Counted from the first letter of the stretch, positions 23,193 to 32,417 are shown. The stretch: 38,375 nt of DNA from Flavobacterium branchiophilum NBRC 15030 = ATCC 35035 (GCF_002217205.1 NZ_MUGT01000039.1:1-38375), one strand, 5' to 3'. Numbers and translations are program-made. Notes: generated by a model from the sequence alone, not told the origin.

Positions 23193-24587
23193 TTAGTGTA
23201 ACAAGTTTAAAACAATTGAAGGAAAAAGACCTAACAACAAATTTAATACTATTGATACTAGGGCTACTGTATATAAAACAATTGGAGTTCCTGTTCGGGT
23301 TTCGTTTGCCTCTTTGGTGTACATTACAAAAATTAGTTTAAAATAATAACCAACACTTATAATCGAGTTGATAACAGCTGCTATAACTACAATCAAATAT
23401 CCAGATTGTATGGTTTGATTAAACAAGGCCAATTTAGCAAAAAAACCAGCAAATATGGGTATTCCAGCCATAGACAACAACGCACTTGTTAGCACTAATG
23501 CCAACAATGGATTGGTAGATCCTAGTCCTTGAAAATTGACAAGATCTTCATTATTTCTATTTTTACACACATATAGTAAAACACTAAATGCGGCTATTCC
23601 GGCCAGTGCATAAGCTGTCGTATAATATAATAAGCTAGGTGCAGCGTTTTGTAAATTTAAGAAGGCCATTAACATAAATCCCGCATGTGAAATTCCCGAA
23701 AAGGCCAACATTCTTTTTACATTGGCTTGTTTAAGAGCCATAATGTTGCCTACTGTCATGGATGCAACAGATACCACCGAAATGACTATTTTGAAACCAT
23801 CTGTCAAATCGGCGTGCAAAACAGTAAGTAGTTTATATAAAGTAGCTACAGCAACTACTTTGGCTAGCGTACTCATAGTGGCAGTTGTCAAAGATGGTGC
23901 TCCTTCGTACACATCTGGAGCCCAAAAATGGAAAGGAACCGCAGCAATTTTAAATAACATTCCAATAGTAATCATCGAAATACCTATTGGAAACCAAACA
24001 GGAAGTCCTGTTCCTTGTGCCAATTCGCTAATTTCTACTACATCAAAACTTCCAATGGCACCATAAATCAAACATATTCCAAATAGGATAATACCCGAGG
24101 CAAAGGATCCCATCAAAAAATACTTCATTCCTGCTTCGTTACTTTTGATTTGATTGCGATTGCTAGCTGCCAAAACATAAAGCGAGATGGACAAAACTTC
24201 TATACCTAGAAAAAACATGGCCAAATTACCAAATGACACCATGGCAATGGCTCCTGAAAGCAAAAATATTTTTATAGCAATATAATCAGAAAGTTTGGAT
24301 TGGTGATTTTCATAAAATGGCTGGCTTAATGCTACTAAAAAAATAGTGATAAGAACAAACAATGTAGAAAAGCCGGTTGAAAACCCATCTACCATGATCA
24401 TATTATGATATTTTGGATTATTGTACTGATTAAAATCTGCAGCAATGCTCCATAAATCTATTGCATTGAATCCTAATATACCCAAAAGGCCTATTATTGT
24501 AATAGGAATTATAATTTTTCTAAAATCTAAAATCTCTAATAAAAGGCATAAAACACCTAACCCTATCGTAGCAATTAATGTTATCAT
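23193..24587 (-). CDS. nuoN: NADH-quinone oxidoreductase subunit N
   Basis: NuoN is one of the three antiporter-like proton-pumping subunits of respiratory complex I. The 464-residue protein is almost entirely membrane helices (about 14), with FFLGIEVLSISLYVLAASNR (conserved Glu), IAAVPFHFWAPDVYEGAP, VKRMLAFSGISHAGFMLMAF and MAGIPIFAGFFAKL. nuoN is usually the last gene of a nuoA-N operon. Here no nuoM lies upstream; the gene has its own promoter and terminator and stands alone. Confidence 0.96.
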   Translation of the reverse strand: MITLIATIGLGVLCLLLEILDFRKIIIPITIIGLLGILGFNAIDLWSIAADFNQYNNPKYHNMIMVDGFSTGFSTLFVLITIFLVALSQPFYENHQSKLSDYIAIKIFLLSGAIAMVSFGNLAMFFLGIEVLSISLYVLAASNRNQIKSNEAGMKYFLMGSFASGIILFGICLIYGAIGSFDVVEISELAQGTGLPVWFPIGISMITIGMLFKIAAVPFHFWAPDVYEGAPSLTTATMSTLAKVVAVATLYKLLTVLHADLTDGFKIVISVVSVASMTVGNIMALKQANVKRMLAFSGISHAGFMLMAFLNLQNAAPSLLYYTTAYALAGIAAFSVLLYVCKNRNNEDLVNFQGLGSTNPLLALVLTSALLSMAGIPIFAGFFAKLALFNQTIQSGYLIVVIAAVINSIISVGYYFKLIFVMYTKEANETRTGTPIVLYTVALVSIVLNLLLGLFPSIVLNLLH

Positions 24588-24660
24588 TTGTTGTTATTGG
24601 TATGTTTTGAAAGGCAAAAAGCCATAATTGATGATATATTTTTAAATAATAATTTTGTTG

Positions 24661-24689
24661 CAAATATATATAAAAAACTACTAATACAA
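24661..24689 (-). promoter_or_regulatory. Promoter of nuoN
   Basis: On the minus strand TTG (24689-24687) and TATATTTG (24668-24661) are 18 bp apart. The -7 element lies 73 nt upstream of the nuoN start. Confidence 0.6.
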
Positions 24690-24770
24690 ATTCTTATTTT
24701 GATACTAAAAAATTATTCTTTCAAAAAAAAAAGGACTTTCCCTTTTATGAAGGCCCGTTGATAGTGCAAT

Positions 24771-24802
24771 ACCAATTAAAACAAGCCTATTTGGTATAAG
24801 TT
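24771..24802. repeat. Short inverted repeat resembling the MITE ends
   Basis: ATACCAA (from 24771) and TTGGTAT (to about 24799) flank a core of about 15 bp, and CTATTTGGTATAAG is close to the terminal sequence TATATTTGGTATAA of the element at 38064-38230. It could be a collapsed copy. It lies in the gap upstream of orphan nuoN, which otherwise holds only promoters. Confidence 0.35.
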
Positions 24803-24942
24803 ACGGACAGTTAAAAAATAATAAGGCCCCAAACATTCTGAAAATATAAAGTTGTGGATGTAGTTATAAAATGATAACTTTACAAAAAAAAGCATTTTTT
24901 TATATTAGACCTTATTGCTGCTGTTATTCATGATAAATTATG

Positions 24943-24950
24943 TAAATTTG
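24943..24950 (+). promoter_or_regulatory. -7 element for the small lipoprotein gene
   Basis: TAAATTTG fits TAnnTTTG; a TTG lies 25 bp upstream (24915-24917), slightly too far. It lies only 11 nt before an ATG at 24962, which argues for the later start at 25028. Confidence 0.45.
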
Positions 24951-25027
24951 CACCTTATTTTATGGAAACTAAACTTCATTTTGGAAATTATTTAAAAAAA
25001 GACTTTATCATAAAATTACATTGTCAA

Positions 25028-25522
25028 ATGAAAAAAATACTATTTTCGGTTATACCCTTTTTATTAATTGCTTGCCAGTATTTAGATAAAAAAGCACCAA
25101 CAGAACAAGAATTGTTAGACAAAAGGATGAAAGAAATTGATTGGAAAAAAGTTGATAAATTACCTTCTATTGTTGCCTGTGAAACTGTTACTGAAAGCAA
25201 TCAACAGAAAGCATGTTTTTTTGAGTTTTTAACACAAAATATTCAGGATAAAATTGGGACAGATTCCTTGAGCGTTATATATGCAACTGCGGATACATTA
25301 AAAATAAAAGTAACTGTTTTTGCAACTTCCAAGCTCAAATTTGAAAGTCAGTTTTCAAAAGACACGACCCAAGTGATGCGACAAAAAACAGATAGTGTTT
25401 TGGCAATCAAATTAACTGATTTTCCAAAGATTAGCCCTGCAATAAAACGGGGAATCCCAGTAAACACACAATTTGTTTTGCCTATTGTATTGCCACAAAC
25501 CACAGATAAAAATTTGAAGTAG
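25028..25522 (+). CDS. Conserved lipoprotein of unknown function, TonB-C-like
   Basis: From ATG 25028 the protein has 164 residues and begins with a lipoprotein signal MKKILFSVIPFLLIAC. The in-frame ATG at 24962 would place 22 charged residues ahead of the signal and sits too close to the promoter. The text LPSIVACETVTESNQQKACF, then FFEFLTQNIQDKI, and the later AIKRGIPVNTQFVLPIVL resemble the opening and closing parts of TonB C-terminal-like domains common in Bacteroidetes lipoproteins. Function is unknown. It is followed by nadD after 97 nt. Confidence 0.75.
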   Translation: MKKILFSVIPFLLIACQYLDKKAPTEQELLDKRMKEIDWKKVDKLPSIVACETVTESNQQKACFFEFLTQNIQDKIGTDSLSVIYATADTLKIKVTVFATSKLKFESQFSKDTTQVMRQKTDSVLAIKLTDFPKISPAIKRGIPVNTQFVLPIVLPQTTDKNLK

Positions 25523-25619
25523 CATCATTTTAAGAAAATTTTCAATTTGACATAAAGTATTTTTAGCTTTAAAATTTGTTTAAAAAAATAATTTGCAACC
25601 CTAAAAAGTAAAAAGCCTC

Positions 25620-26198
25620 ATGAAAATAGGACTTTATTTTGGTTCCTTCAACCCCATCCATATCGGACACTTGATTATTGCTAATCATTTGGCAGAACAC
25701 AGCGATTTAGAACAAATATGGCTGGTAGTAACACCACATAACCCACTAAAAAAAAAGCAAACGTTATTGGACAATTACAGCCGCCTTGAAATGGTGCGAA
25801 TTGCAACAATAAACTATCCAAAATTACGCCCTTCAGACATAGAATTTAAACTTTCGCAACCCAATTATACAGTCAATACATTGGCTCATTTGGCCGACAA
25901 ATACCCACAGCATGAATTTGCTTTGATTATGGGCGAAGACAATTTAGACAGTTTACACAAGTGGAAAAATTATGAATTTATAGTAAAAAACTACACCATT
26001 TATGTGTATCCAAGAGTTGGGTCGGCAATAGAAAATAGTACAATACCATTGACGAATGTCGTAAAAATAGCGGCTCCAAAAGTAGAAATTTCATCAACAT
26101 GGATCAGAAACAACATTCAAAAAGGTCTTAATGTACAGCCCCTTTTATCAGAAAAAGTTTGGAAATATATAGATCATAATAATTTTTATAAAAAATAA
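25620..26198 (+). CDS. nadD: Nicotinate-nucleotide adenylyltransferase
   Basis: NadD joins nicotinate mononucleotide with ATP to give deamido-NAD, a late step of NAD synthesis. The 192-residue protein has the nucleotidyltransferase motif GSFNPIHIGH near the N-terminus, VVTPHNPLKKK, LIMGEDNLDSLHKW and the second motif ISSTWIRNN. Size is normal. Confidence 0.97.
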   Translation: MKIGLYFGSFNPIHIGHLIIANHLAEHSDLEQIWLVVTPHNPLKKKQTLLDNYSRLEMVRIATINYPKLRPSDIEFKLSQPNYTVNTLAHLADKYPQHEFALIMGEDNLDSLHKWKNYEFIVKNYTIYVYPRVGSAIENSTIPLTNVVKIAAPKVEISSTWIRNNIQKGLNVQPLLSEKVWKYIDHNNFYKK

Positions 26199-26386
26199 GA
26201 AAAACCTTTGAATGTTATTCCTTCAAATACTTTTAACGTCTTAATCAAACATAGACTAGCAAAATCTTAAAAAAAAGGTAATTTACTTAAAAATATGTTA
26301 AATGTTATTTAGTTCTTAACATTAACTTAACATACGTTAGTTTAAAATATTGGATTTTTGCAAAAAATTTTTAAACCAAAACAAAC

Positions 26387-29197
26387 ATGAAAAATTTTAA
26401 AAACAGTTTATTTTCAGGTTTCTTTTTATTGATGGCAACCATGATGTTTGCACAAGGAAAAGTAAAAGGAAAAATTGTCGATTCACAAAATGGGGCATTA
26501 CCAAGTGTAAATGTTGTAGTTAAAGGAACTTCGACAGGAACTTCGACAGATTTTGATGGTAAATTTACCTTAAATGTACCAGCTTCAGGGCAAATAACCA
26601 TTTCGTTTATTGGCTTTCAAAGCAAAGCCGTAAGTTTTACCGTTCAAAAAGGGGAGACTAAAGATTTGGGTACAATTCAACTAGCAGCAGATTCCAATGA
26701 ATTGAGCGAAGTGGTTGTAAAAAGTACTATTATCGACGTGGCAAAAGACAGAAAAACACCCGTGGCTGTTTCTACTATAAAAGCCGCAGAAATTCAACAA
26801 AAATTAGGTAATCAAGAGTTTCCAGAGATATTAAAAAATACACCGTCTGTATATACTTCAAAAGGTGCAGGAGGTTTTGGTGATTCTCGTATGACTATTC
26901 GAGGCTTTGCTCAAGAAAATATTGCCGTAATGATAAATGGAGTTCCAGTAAATGACATGGAAAATGGGGCTGTATATTGGAGTAACTGGGCAGGTTTATC
27001 AGACGTTACAACCGCTATGCAAGTACAAAGAGGTTTAGGTTCTTCTAAACTTGCCATTGCATCTGTTGGTGGTACTGTAAACGTATTGACAAGAACATCA
27101 GACAAAAAAGAAGGCGGAAGTATTTCTTCTACAGTTGGTAATAATAACTATTTAAAATGGGTAGCTAGTTACAATACAGGAAAACTTAAAAATGGTTTTT
27201 CATCATCTATATTAATGAGTAGAACTATTCAAGATGGATATGTTCAAGGGACAGAGGCTGAAGGATACAACTATTTTATTGGTTTAGGATATGAAATTAA
27301 CCCAAAACACAATTTAATGTTTACTTTTACAGGTGCTCCTCAATGGCATAGTCAAAAATCTACTCGTCTAACCATTGCCGATTATTTAGCAGCAGGTGCC
27401 AATGGCGAACCAAATGTTAAGTATAACAGAGATGCAGGATATTTACAAGGTAAAAGATTCAACATCATGCGTAATTTTTATAGCAAACCTGTAATGTCTT
27501 TGAACTATGAGTGGAAAGTATCAGATAACACAAAAGTTTCAGCAGTTGGGTATGCTTCATGGGGACGTGGAGGAGGATCTGGAGCTTATGGTAGAATAAA
27601 CGGTTTGGCTTTTAATGACACCAAGTTATTGACAAGTAATTTAAACACCGATTACGACAGAATTTACAACTATAACTCTGGAAATACAATTACATCAAAT
27701 ACAGGAGTAAACTATACAAGAACTCAAGTTGCTGGACAAGGTTTTGTAAATACCGCTGCAACAAGCACAAATACTACAAATGGTATTTCGATGATTTCTG
27801 GAATCAATTCTCATGACTGGTATGGTGGTTTAGCCAATTTGAACACCAAATTAAACGACAATTTCACATTGGATTTTGGTATTGATGTTAGAAGTTACAA
27901 AGGAATTCATACAAGAAATTTGAACTATTTATTTGGTGCTACTTCTTTCTTGGATACTGCTGATAAAAACAACCCAACAGTATATGTAAGCCAAACTTCA
28001 ACTGCTACTCCATCTTGGAATCCTTTTTACAATGTTTTGAATGACAAAGCCGTTGTTAGAGATTATGATGGTTTAGTAAATTGGTATGGTGGTTTTACAC
28101 AATTAGAATACGCATCAGGCGATTTAACTGCATTTATTCAAGCTGCCGTTTCTCAACAAGGTTTCAAAAGAGTTGATCGTTTTAGTTATTTAGCTTCAAA
28201 TCCATTATCTAGTACTAGCTACAAAAACCTAACAGGAGGTAACTTTAAAGCAGGTTTAAATTACAATTTAGACAAACACAATAACGTTTTTGGTAATGCA
28301 GGCTATTATCTAAAACAACCTTTCTTCAATTCTGTTTATCCAAACAACCTTTCTGTATTGAATGAAAATGTAACTAACGAAAAAATTCTTGGTTTTGAGT
28401 TAGGATATGGATACCGTTCTGATAAATTTAATGCAAATGTAAACTTGTACAGAACGTCTTGGAAAGATCGTTATGTAACTACAACTGCCAATATTGATCA
28501 TGATGGATTGTCATCAACGCCTGCAATTGCGGGTACTGCTTTCTTAACAGGTGTTGAACAAATCCATACTGGAGCAGAGGTTGATTTTTCATACAAACCA
28601 TTTACACAATTGTCTATCAATGGTTCTGTTTCTATTGGTAACTGGAAATATGGTTCCAATGTAACTGCATCTTATCAAGATATCAACAATAACGTGATTA
28701 CAAATACTGCAGGAAATCCAGTTTCTGAAACTTTATACATCAATGGTTTAAAAGTAGGTAATACTGCCCAAACCACTGCAAGTATTGGTGCTAGCTACGA
28801 AGTAGTAAAAAGAGTATCTTTTGATGCAAATTATAACTTTGTGGACAACTTATATTCTAATATTGATCCATCTGCCTTCAAAACACAAGCAGCTGCGGAT
28901 AAAGGTGCTTTAAAATTGCCTTCTTACGGCCTTCTTGACGCTGGTTTTTCTTATAAAATGTTGGTTGGTAAAGACAAAGCCAATAGCGTAGGTTTTAGAT
29001 TTAATGTAAACAATGTTTTGGATACCATTTTCATTGCTGAATCTAGTACTAATATTTTTGCTAACGACTACGTTTCTGGAACTTCTGGACCAACTTATGC
29101 CTCTTCTGGTAAAACTTATGATGGCGTTGCAACAGGTAACCAAGTAAATTTTGGATTTGGTCGCACTTGGAACTTTGGAATTACATATAATTTCTAG
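26387..29197 (+). CDS. TonB-dependent outer-membrane receptor
   Basis: The 936-residue protein has a signal peptide ending FAQ (residue about 22), a CarboxypepD_reg-like beta-sandwich at residues about 25-105 (GKIVDSQNGALPSVNVVVKG), a plug domain at about 120-230 (SRMTIRGFAQENIAVMINGV, MENGAVYWSNWAGL, VQRGLGSSKLAIASVGGTVN) and a 22-strand-type barrel ending in the terminal FGITYNF. It is not a SusC, because no SusD partner follows and the length is shorter. The substrate is unknown; iron complexes or small glycans are possible. A strong terminator follows. Confidence 0.95.
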   Translation: MKNFKNSLFSGFFLLMATMMFAQGKVKGKIVDSQNGALPSVNVVVKGTSTGTSTDFDGKFTLNVPASGQITISFIGFQSKAVSFTVQKGETKDLGTIQLAADSNELSEVVVKSTIIDVAKDRKTPVAVSTIKAAEIQQKLGNQEFPEILKNTPSVYTSKGAGGFGDSRMTIRGFAQENIAVMINGVPVNDMENGAVYWSNWAGLSDVTTAMQVQRGLGSSKLAIASVGGTVNVLTRTSDKKEGGSISSTVGNNNYLKWVASYNTGKLKNGFSSSILMSRTIQDGYVQGTEAEGYNYFIGLGYEINPKHNLMFTFTGAPQWHSQKSTRLTIADYLAAGANGEPNVKYNRDAGYLQGKRFNIMRNFYSKPVMSLNYEWKVSDNTKVSAVGYASWGRGGGSGAYGRINGLAFNDTKLLTSNLNTDYDRIYNYNSGNTITSNTGVNYTRTQVAGQGFVNTAATSTNTTNGISMISGINSHDWYGGLANLNTKLNDNFTLDFGIDVRSYKGIHTRNLNYLFGATSFLDTADKNNPTVYVSQTSTATPSWNPFYNVLNDKAVVRDYDGLVNWYGGFTQLEYASGDLTAFIQAAVSQQGFKRVDRFSYLASNPLSSTSYKNLTGGNFKAGLNYNLDKHNNVFGNAGYYLKQPFFNSVYPNNLSVLNENVTNEKILGFELGYGYRSDKFNANVNLYRTSWKDRYVTTTANIDHDGLSSTPAIAGTAFLTGVEQIHTGAEVDFSYKPFTQLSINGSVSIGNWKYGSNVTASYQDINNNVITNTAGNPVSETLYINGLKVGNTAQTTASIGASYEVVKRVSFDANYNFVDNLYSNIDPSAFKTQAAADKGALKLPSYGLLDAGFSYKMLVGKDKANSVGFRFNVNNVLDTIFIAESSTNIFANDYVSGTSGPTYASSGKTYDGVATGNQVNFGFGRTWNFGITYNF

Positions 29198-29217
29198 TAT
29201 CAAAATATTAATTTCAC

Positions 29218-29257
29218 AAAAAAACGGCATTCTTTAATAAAGAGTGCCGTTTTTTTA
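29218..29257 (+). terminator. Intrinsic terminator after the TonB receptor
   Basis: ACGGCATTCTTT (29224-29235) pairs with AAAGAGTGCCGT (29239-29250), 12 bp with one T-G pair and a 3-nt loop, flanked by A7 and T7. Confidence 0.85.
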
Positions 29258-29268
29258 TGGATTTTTAT

Positions 29269-29276
29269 TATATTTG
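29269..29276 (+). promoter_or_regulatory. -7 element for the four-helix membrane protein
   Basis: TATATTTG fits TAnnTTTG and lies just after the receptor terminator and 31 nt before the next ATG. No good upstream TTG is seen. Confidence 0.4.
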
Positions 29277-29307
29277 AAATCTAAAAATAAATTAAAAACA
29301 AATTATC

Positions 29308-29718
29308 ATGCAACACTTACATTCTGGCTGGGCCTATTTGGTATTGTTATTCCTTGTAATAGCCATTATAAATGCTGTTTTAGGGCTTCAATCATCAAAA
29401 GAATTTACACCAAAAGATCGAAAAATATCATTATTGGGTCTTATATTTACACACACACAACTGCTCATTGGCTTGATTACGTATTTTATTTCGCCACTTG
29501 GCGCTGCCGCCTTTGGACAAATGCAAGACAGTAGCCTTCGATTAACTTCATTAGAACATCCATTGATTAATATTATTGGAATTGTATTGATAACCATTGG
29601 ATGGGTCAAACACAAAAAAGCTACAGACAACAAATCTAAATTCAAATCCATTGCTTTGTTTTATGGATTAGGACTTTTGCTTATTTTAAGTAGAATCCCA
29701 TGGAATTTGTGGTTCTAA
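29308..29718 (+). CDS. Conserved four-helix membrane protein of unknown function
   Basis: The 136-residue protein has four hydrophobic segments: AYLVLLFLVIAIINAVLGL, ISLLGLIFTHTQLLIGLITY, LINIIGIVLITIGWV and ALFYGLGLLLILSRIPW. Histidines lie in helix-end positions (QHLHSGW, FTHTQ, LEHPL), the sort of place where a small cytochrome b-like protein could bind haem, but I cannot show it. Proteins of this type are common and uncharacterised in flavobacteria. The start follows a TATATTTG element. Confidence 0.8.
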   Translation: MQHLHSGWAYLVLLFLVIAIINAVLGLQSSKEFTPKDRKISLLGLIFTHTQLLIGLITYFISPLGAAAFGQMQDSSLRLTSLEHPLINIIGIVLITIGWVKHKKATDNKSKFKSIALFYGLGLLLILSRIPWNLWF

Positions 29719-29907
29719 AAAAACTTCTTTTCAACGCTTGAATTTGATTGTCATCTTCAAAAAAAATTATTAATAAAACACCCAACTTTAATAATTTTTT
29801 AACTTATAGACTAACTCAAATGAAATCGCCAACAACTATATTTTTTGCAAATAGCAACAACAAACGGCGATAACATATATGACCGCTAACTCATAAAAAT
29901 CACATAT

Positions 29908-30438
29908 ATGAAACAAATTTTCAGCTTTTTGCTTTGTTTGTTACTTGTAAATACAATAGAAGCTCAAAAAAAACAACCAAAAAAAACCAAAACCCAAAAA
30001 ACAACAACAGTTGTTCAAAAGAATGCTTCGGCCAAAACAGTGGCTATACAAGACACTGTAAAAGCCGAAGCCCTTTCAAAAGTTACAAAAACATGGCTAC
30101 CCGATACCTTGTTGGCACCAAAGGAGGCTTATAAAATCGTAAAAAACGAAGCCCATGCCTCCTATTATGCAGATAAATTTACTGGTCGAAAAACAGCTAG
30201 TGGCAAAATTTTTAACAACAATGGTTATACAGCCGCCCATAGAAAATATCCATTTGGAACAAAATTAAAAGTTACAAACAACAAAACTGGTAAGTCTGTT
30301 ATTGTTACCGTTACAGACCGAGGTCCATTTGTAAAAGGTCGAGACATAGACCTTACAAAAAGAGCTTTTATGGAAATTGCACCCAAAAGTTATGGCGGTT
30401 CTATCAAAGTAAGCATTGCCGAATTGGCAAAACCATAA
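29908..30438 (+). CDS. RlpA-like double-psi beta-barrel protein
   Basis: The 176-residue protein has a signal peptide (MKQIFSFLLCLLLVNTIEAQ), a Lys/Thr/Gln-rich low-complexity linker at residues about 20-50, and a C-terminal RlpA-like barrel at about 84-175: ASYYADKFTGRKTASGKIFN, AAHRKYPFGTKLKVTNN, VTVTDRGPFVKGRDIDL. RlpA proteins act at septa; some are lytic transglycosylases for naked glycan. It has no SPOR domain and no lipoprotein Cys, unlike E. coli RlpA, so it is probably a soluble periplasmic or secreted member. Confidence 0.92.
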   Translation: MKQIFSFLLCLLLVNTIEAQKKQPKKTKTQKTTTVVQKNASAKTVAIQDTVKAEALSKVTKTWLPDTLLAPKEAYKIVKNEAHASYYADKFTGRKTASGKIFNNNGYTAAHRKYPFGTKLKVTNNKTGKSVIVTVTDRGPFVKGRDIDLTKRAFMEIAPKSYGGSIKVSIAELAKP

Positions 30439-30484
30439 TCAAATAAATTGTTCAACCACAAGATAGGAACAATTTGAAATCATC

Positions 30485-30533
30485 AAAACAACTTTTTTGA
30501 ATCGCAAATGAATTTAAAAAAGTTGTTTTTTTA
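30485..30533 (+). terminator. Intrinsic terminator after the RlpA-like gene
   Basis: AAAACAACTTTTTT (30485-30498) pairs perfectly with AAAAAAGTTGTTTT (30516-30529), followed by T residues. It lies between convergent genes and may serve both. Confidence 0.8.
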
Positions 30534-30622
30534 ATAGTCTTTTTTTATGATTCATCAATAAATAAGAAAACTGTTTTTTTGCAATAAGTAAATTTCAAAA
30601 TAGCCGCCTTTAATGCCATTAA

Positions 30623-31096
30623 TTATTTTTCCCACATTACAAATGGGTTTTGGCTCAAATAAGCATTATAATAGCGTTCATCGCCTGTAACTTCGGTTCC
30701 CAACCATAATGGTTTTTCAAACACTTCATTTTCTGTGGTCAGTTCTATTTCGGCAATAATTAAACCTTGATTGTCTCCAAAAAATTCATCTACTTCAAAT
30801 ACATGTTGGCCTATTGAAACCTCATAACGCTTTTTTTGAATAACTCCTTTTTCACACAATAAAAGTAAGTCTTGTGCTTCATGAACGGGAATTTCTTTTT
30901 CCCATTCAAATCGTGTGGTTCCAGCGGCATTGCTTTTGCCTTTTATAGTCAAAAAAGCTTTAGCTCCTTTAATCCGCACCCTTACGGTTCTATCTGGATG
31001 GTCATTCAAATAGCCTTGAGCAATTTCGTTGGATGTACTTGCAGCAGTTTTAAAGTCGTTTGATGTAACTTTAAATTTTCTTTCAATCTCTAACAT
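30623..31096 (-). CDS. CYTH-domain protein (class IV adenylate cyclase / triphosphatase-like)
   Basis: The 157-residue protein is a single CYTH domain. It begins with the hallmark MLEIERKFKV (ExExK) and has RVRIKGAKAFLTIKGKS, FEWEKEIP, KRYEVSIGQHVFEVDEFFG and IIAEIELTTE, the alternating Lys/Arg and Glu pairs that line the metal-triphosphate tunnel. Short bacterial members act on inorganic tripolyphosphate, so this is the more likely activity than cyclic-AMP synthesis. It is divergent from the PLP enzyme gene, with promoter elements for both in the gap. Confidence 0.92.
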   Translation of the reverse strand: MLEIERKFKVTSNDFKTAASTSNEIAQGYLNDHPDRTVRVRIKGAKAFLTIKGKSNAAGTTRFEWEKEIPVHEAQDLLLLCEKGVIQKKRYEVSIGQHVFEVDEFFGDNQGLIIAEIELTTENEVFEKPLWLGTEVTGDERYYNAYLSQNPFVMWEK

Positions 31097-31109
31097 ACTT
31101 TTTTTGGTT

Positions 31110-31167
31110 CAAAAGTAGAATTTTTAAAGCATCTGTTAGTCATTTCAAAATAAAAAAAATAACTTTG
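31110..31167. promoter_or_regulatory. Divergent promoter elements for the CYTH and cystathionine gamma-synthase genes
   Basis: TACTTTTG on the minus strand (31117-31110) lies 13 nt before the CYTH start. TAACTTTG on the plus strand (31160-31167) lies 21 nt before the PLP-enzyme ATG. Neither has an ideal TTG. No SAM riboswitch fits in the short plus-strand leader. Confidence 0.45.
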
Positions 31168-31188
31168 TAAAAAATAAATTGATTTAAA

Positions 31189-32331
31189 ATGAAATTTAAT
31201 ACCAAAACCATACATGGTGGGCAACATCACGATCCAAGTACAGGAGCTGTAATGCCTCCTATTTATCAAACCTCTACATTTGTACAATCGAGTCCAGGAA
31301 ATCCAATTGGAGCCTATGAATACAGCAGAGCAGGAAACCCAACACGAACGGCATTAGAAAACGCATTGGCAAGTATTGAAAACGGTACACGTGGCCTAGC
31401 ATTTTCGTCTGGATTAGCCGCTACTGATTGTTTATTACGCTCACTAAAAGCGGGCGACGAAGTGATTGCAATGGACGATTTGTATGGTGGAACTTTTAGA
31501 ATGTTTACACGAATTTATAAAGATTCAGGTATCAAATTCCATTTTATAGACATGAATCGGTTGGAAGATTTTAAGGCATTAATCAATTCAAATACCAAAA
31601 TGGTGTGGGTAGAAACGCCAACAAACCCATTGATGAAACTGGCAGACATTGAAGCCATTGCAACGATTACAAAACAACACCAAATCCTATTTGCGGTGGA
31701 CAATACTTTTGCGACACCTTATTTGCAAAAACCCCTAGACCTAGGTGCCGATGTGGTAATGCACTCGGCCACAAAATATTTGAGTGGCCATAGCGATGTG
31801 GTAGCTGGTGCCTTAATTGTAAAAGACGAAGCTTTAGGCAATCAATTACATTTTCAACAGTTTGCTACTGGAGCTACATTGGGTCCTATGGATAGTTTCC
31901 TAGTACTTAGAGGCATCAAAACCCTTCATATCCGAATGCAAAGGCATTGTGAGAACGGAACAAAAGTGGCAACTTTTTTAAACCAACACCCAAAAGTCAA
32001 AACGGTATATTATCCAGGATTAGAAAACCACCCTTATCATGACATTGCCAAAAAACAAATGGCTGATTTTGGTGGTATGGTTACTTTTACTTTTGCTTCT
32101 GGCGAAAAAACAGAGGCTATTAAATTTTTAGAAAAATTGAAAGTATTTACATTGGCCGAATCTTTGGGTGGCGTAGAATCTTTAGCCAATCATCCTGCTT
32201 TGATGACACACGCCTCTATTCCTGAAGATAAAAGGAAAATAGTTGGCATTTCAGACGATATGGTACGGTTGAGCGTTGGTATCGAAGATATTGAAGATTT
32301 ATTGGCAGATATAGCACAAGCATTGGACTAA
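31189..32331 (+). CDS. metB: Cystathionine gamma-synthase / trans-sulfuration PLP enzyme
   Basis: The 380-residue protein is a Cys/Met-metabolism PLP-dependent enzyme: YEYSRAGNPTRTALENALAS, FSSGLAATDCLLRSLKAGDE, VWVETPTNPLMKLADI, VDNTFATPYLQKPL, and the PLP lysine in HSATKYLSGHSDVVAG, then LAESLGGVESLANHPALMTH. The family includes cystathionine gamma-synthase, cystathionine gamma-lyase and O-acetylhomoserine sulfhydrylases; sequence alone does not fully separate the first two. The length and the ESLGGVESL segment fit both. It stands alone with its own terminator. Confidence 0.9.
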   Translation: MKFNTKTIHGGQHHDPSTGAVMPPIYQTSTFVQSSPGNPIGAYEYSRAGNPTRTALENALASIENGTRGLAFSSGLAATDCLLRSLKAGDEVIAMDDLYGGTFRMFTRIYKDSGIKFHFIDMNRLEDFKALINSNTKMVWVETPTNPLMKLADIEAIATITKQHQILFAVDNTFATPYLQKPLDLGADVVMHSATKYLSGHSDVVAGALIVKDEALGNQLHFQQFATGATLGPMDSFLVLRGIKTLHIRMQRHCENGTKVATFLNQHPKVKTVYYPGLENHPYHDIAKKQMADFGGMVTFTFASGEKTEAIKFLEKLKVFTLAESLGGVESLANHPALMTHASIPEDKRKIVGISDDMVRLSVGIEDIEDLLADIAQALD

Positions 32332-32354
32332 AACTCGGACTAATCAAAAAAAAA

Positions 32355-32390
32355 AAAACGTTACTTAATCAATTTTAATGTAACGTTTTT
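32355..32390 (+). terminator. Terminator between metB and elaA
   Basis: AAAACGTTAC (32355-32364) pairs with GTAACGTTTT (32380-32389), 10 bp, flanked by runs of A and T, so it can act for both convergent genes. Confidence 0.8.
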
Positions 32391-32417
32391 TATTTTCTAT
32401 TCATGCCAATTTATAGA

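Noticed and set aside
24962..25027. Upstream start for the small lipoprotein
   Set aside because: The ATG lies 11 nt after the -7 element, and the extra residues would precede the lipoprotein signal.
26387..29197. SusC-type receptor of a polysaccharide utilisation locus
   Set aside because: No SusD-like lipoprotein, glycosidase or sensor gene is adjacent, and the next gene is a four-helix membrane protein after a strong terminator.
31168..31188. SAM riboswitch ahead of the cystathionine gamma-synthase gene
   Set aside because: Only 21 nt separate the -7 element from the ATG, too short for a riboswitch.
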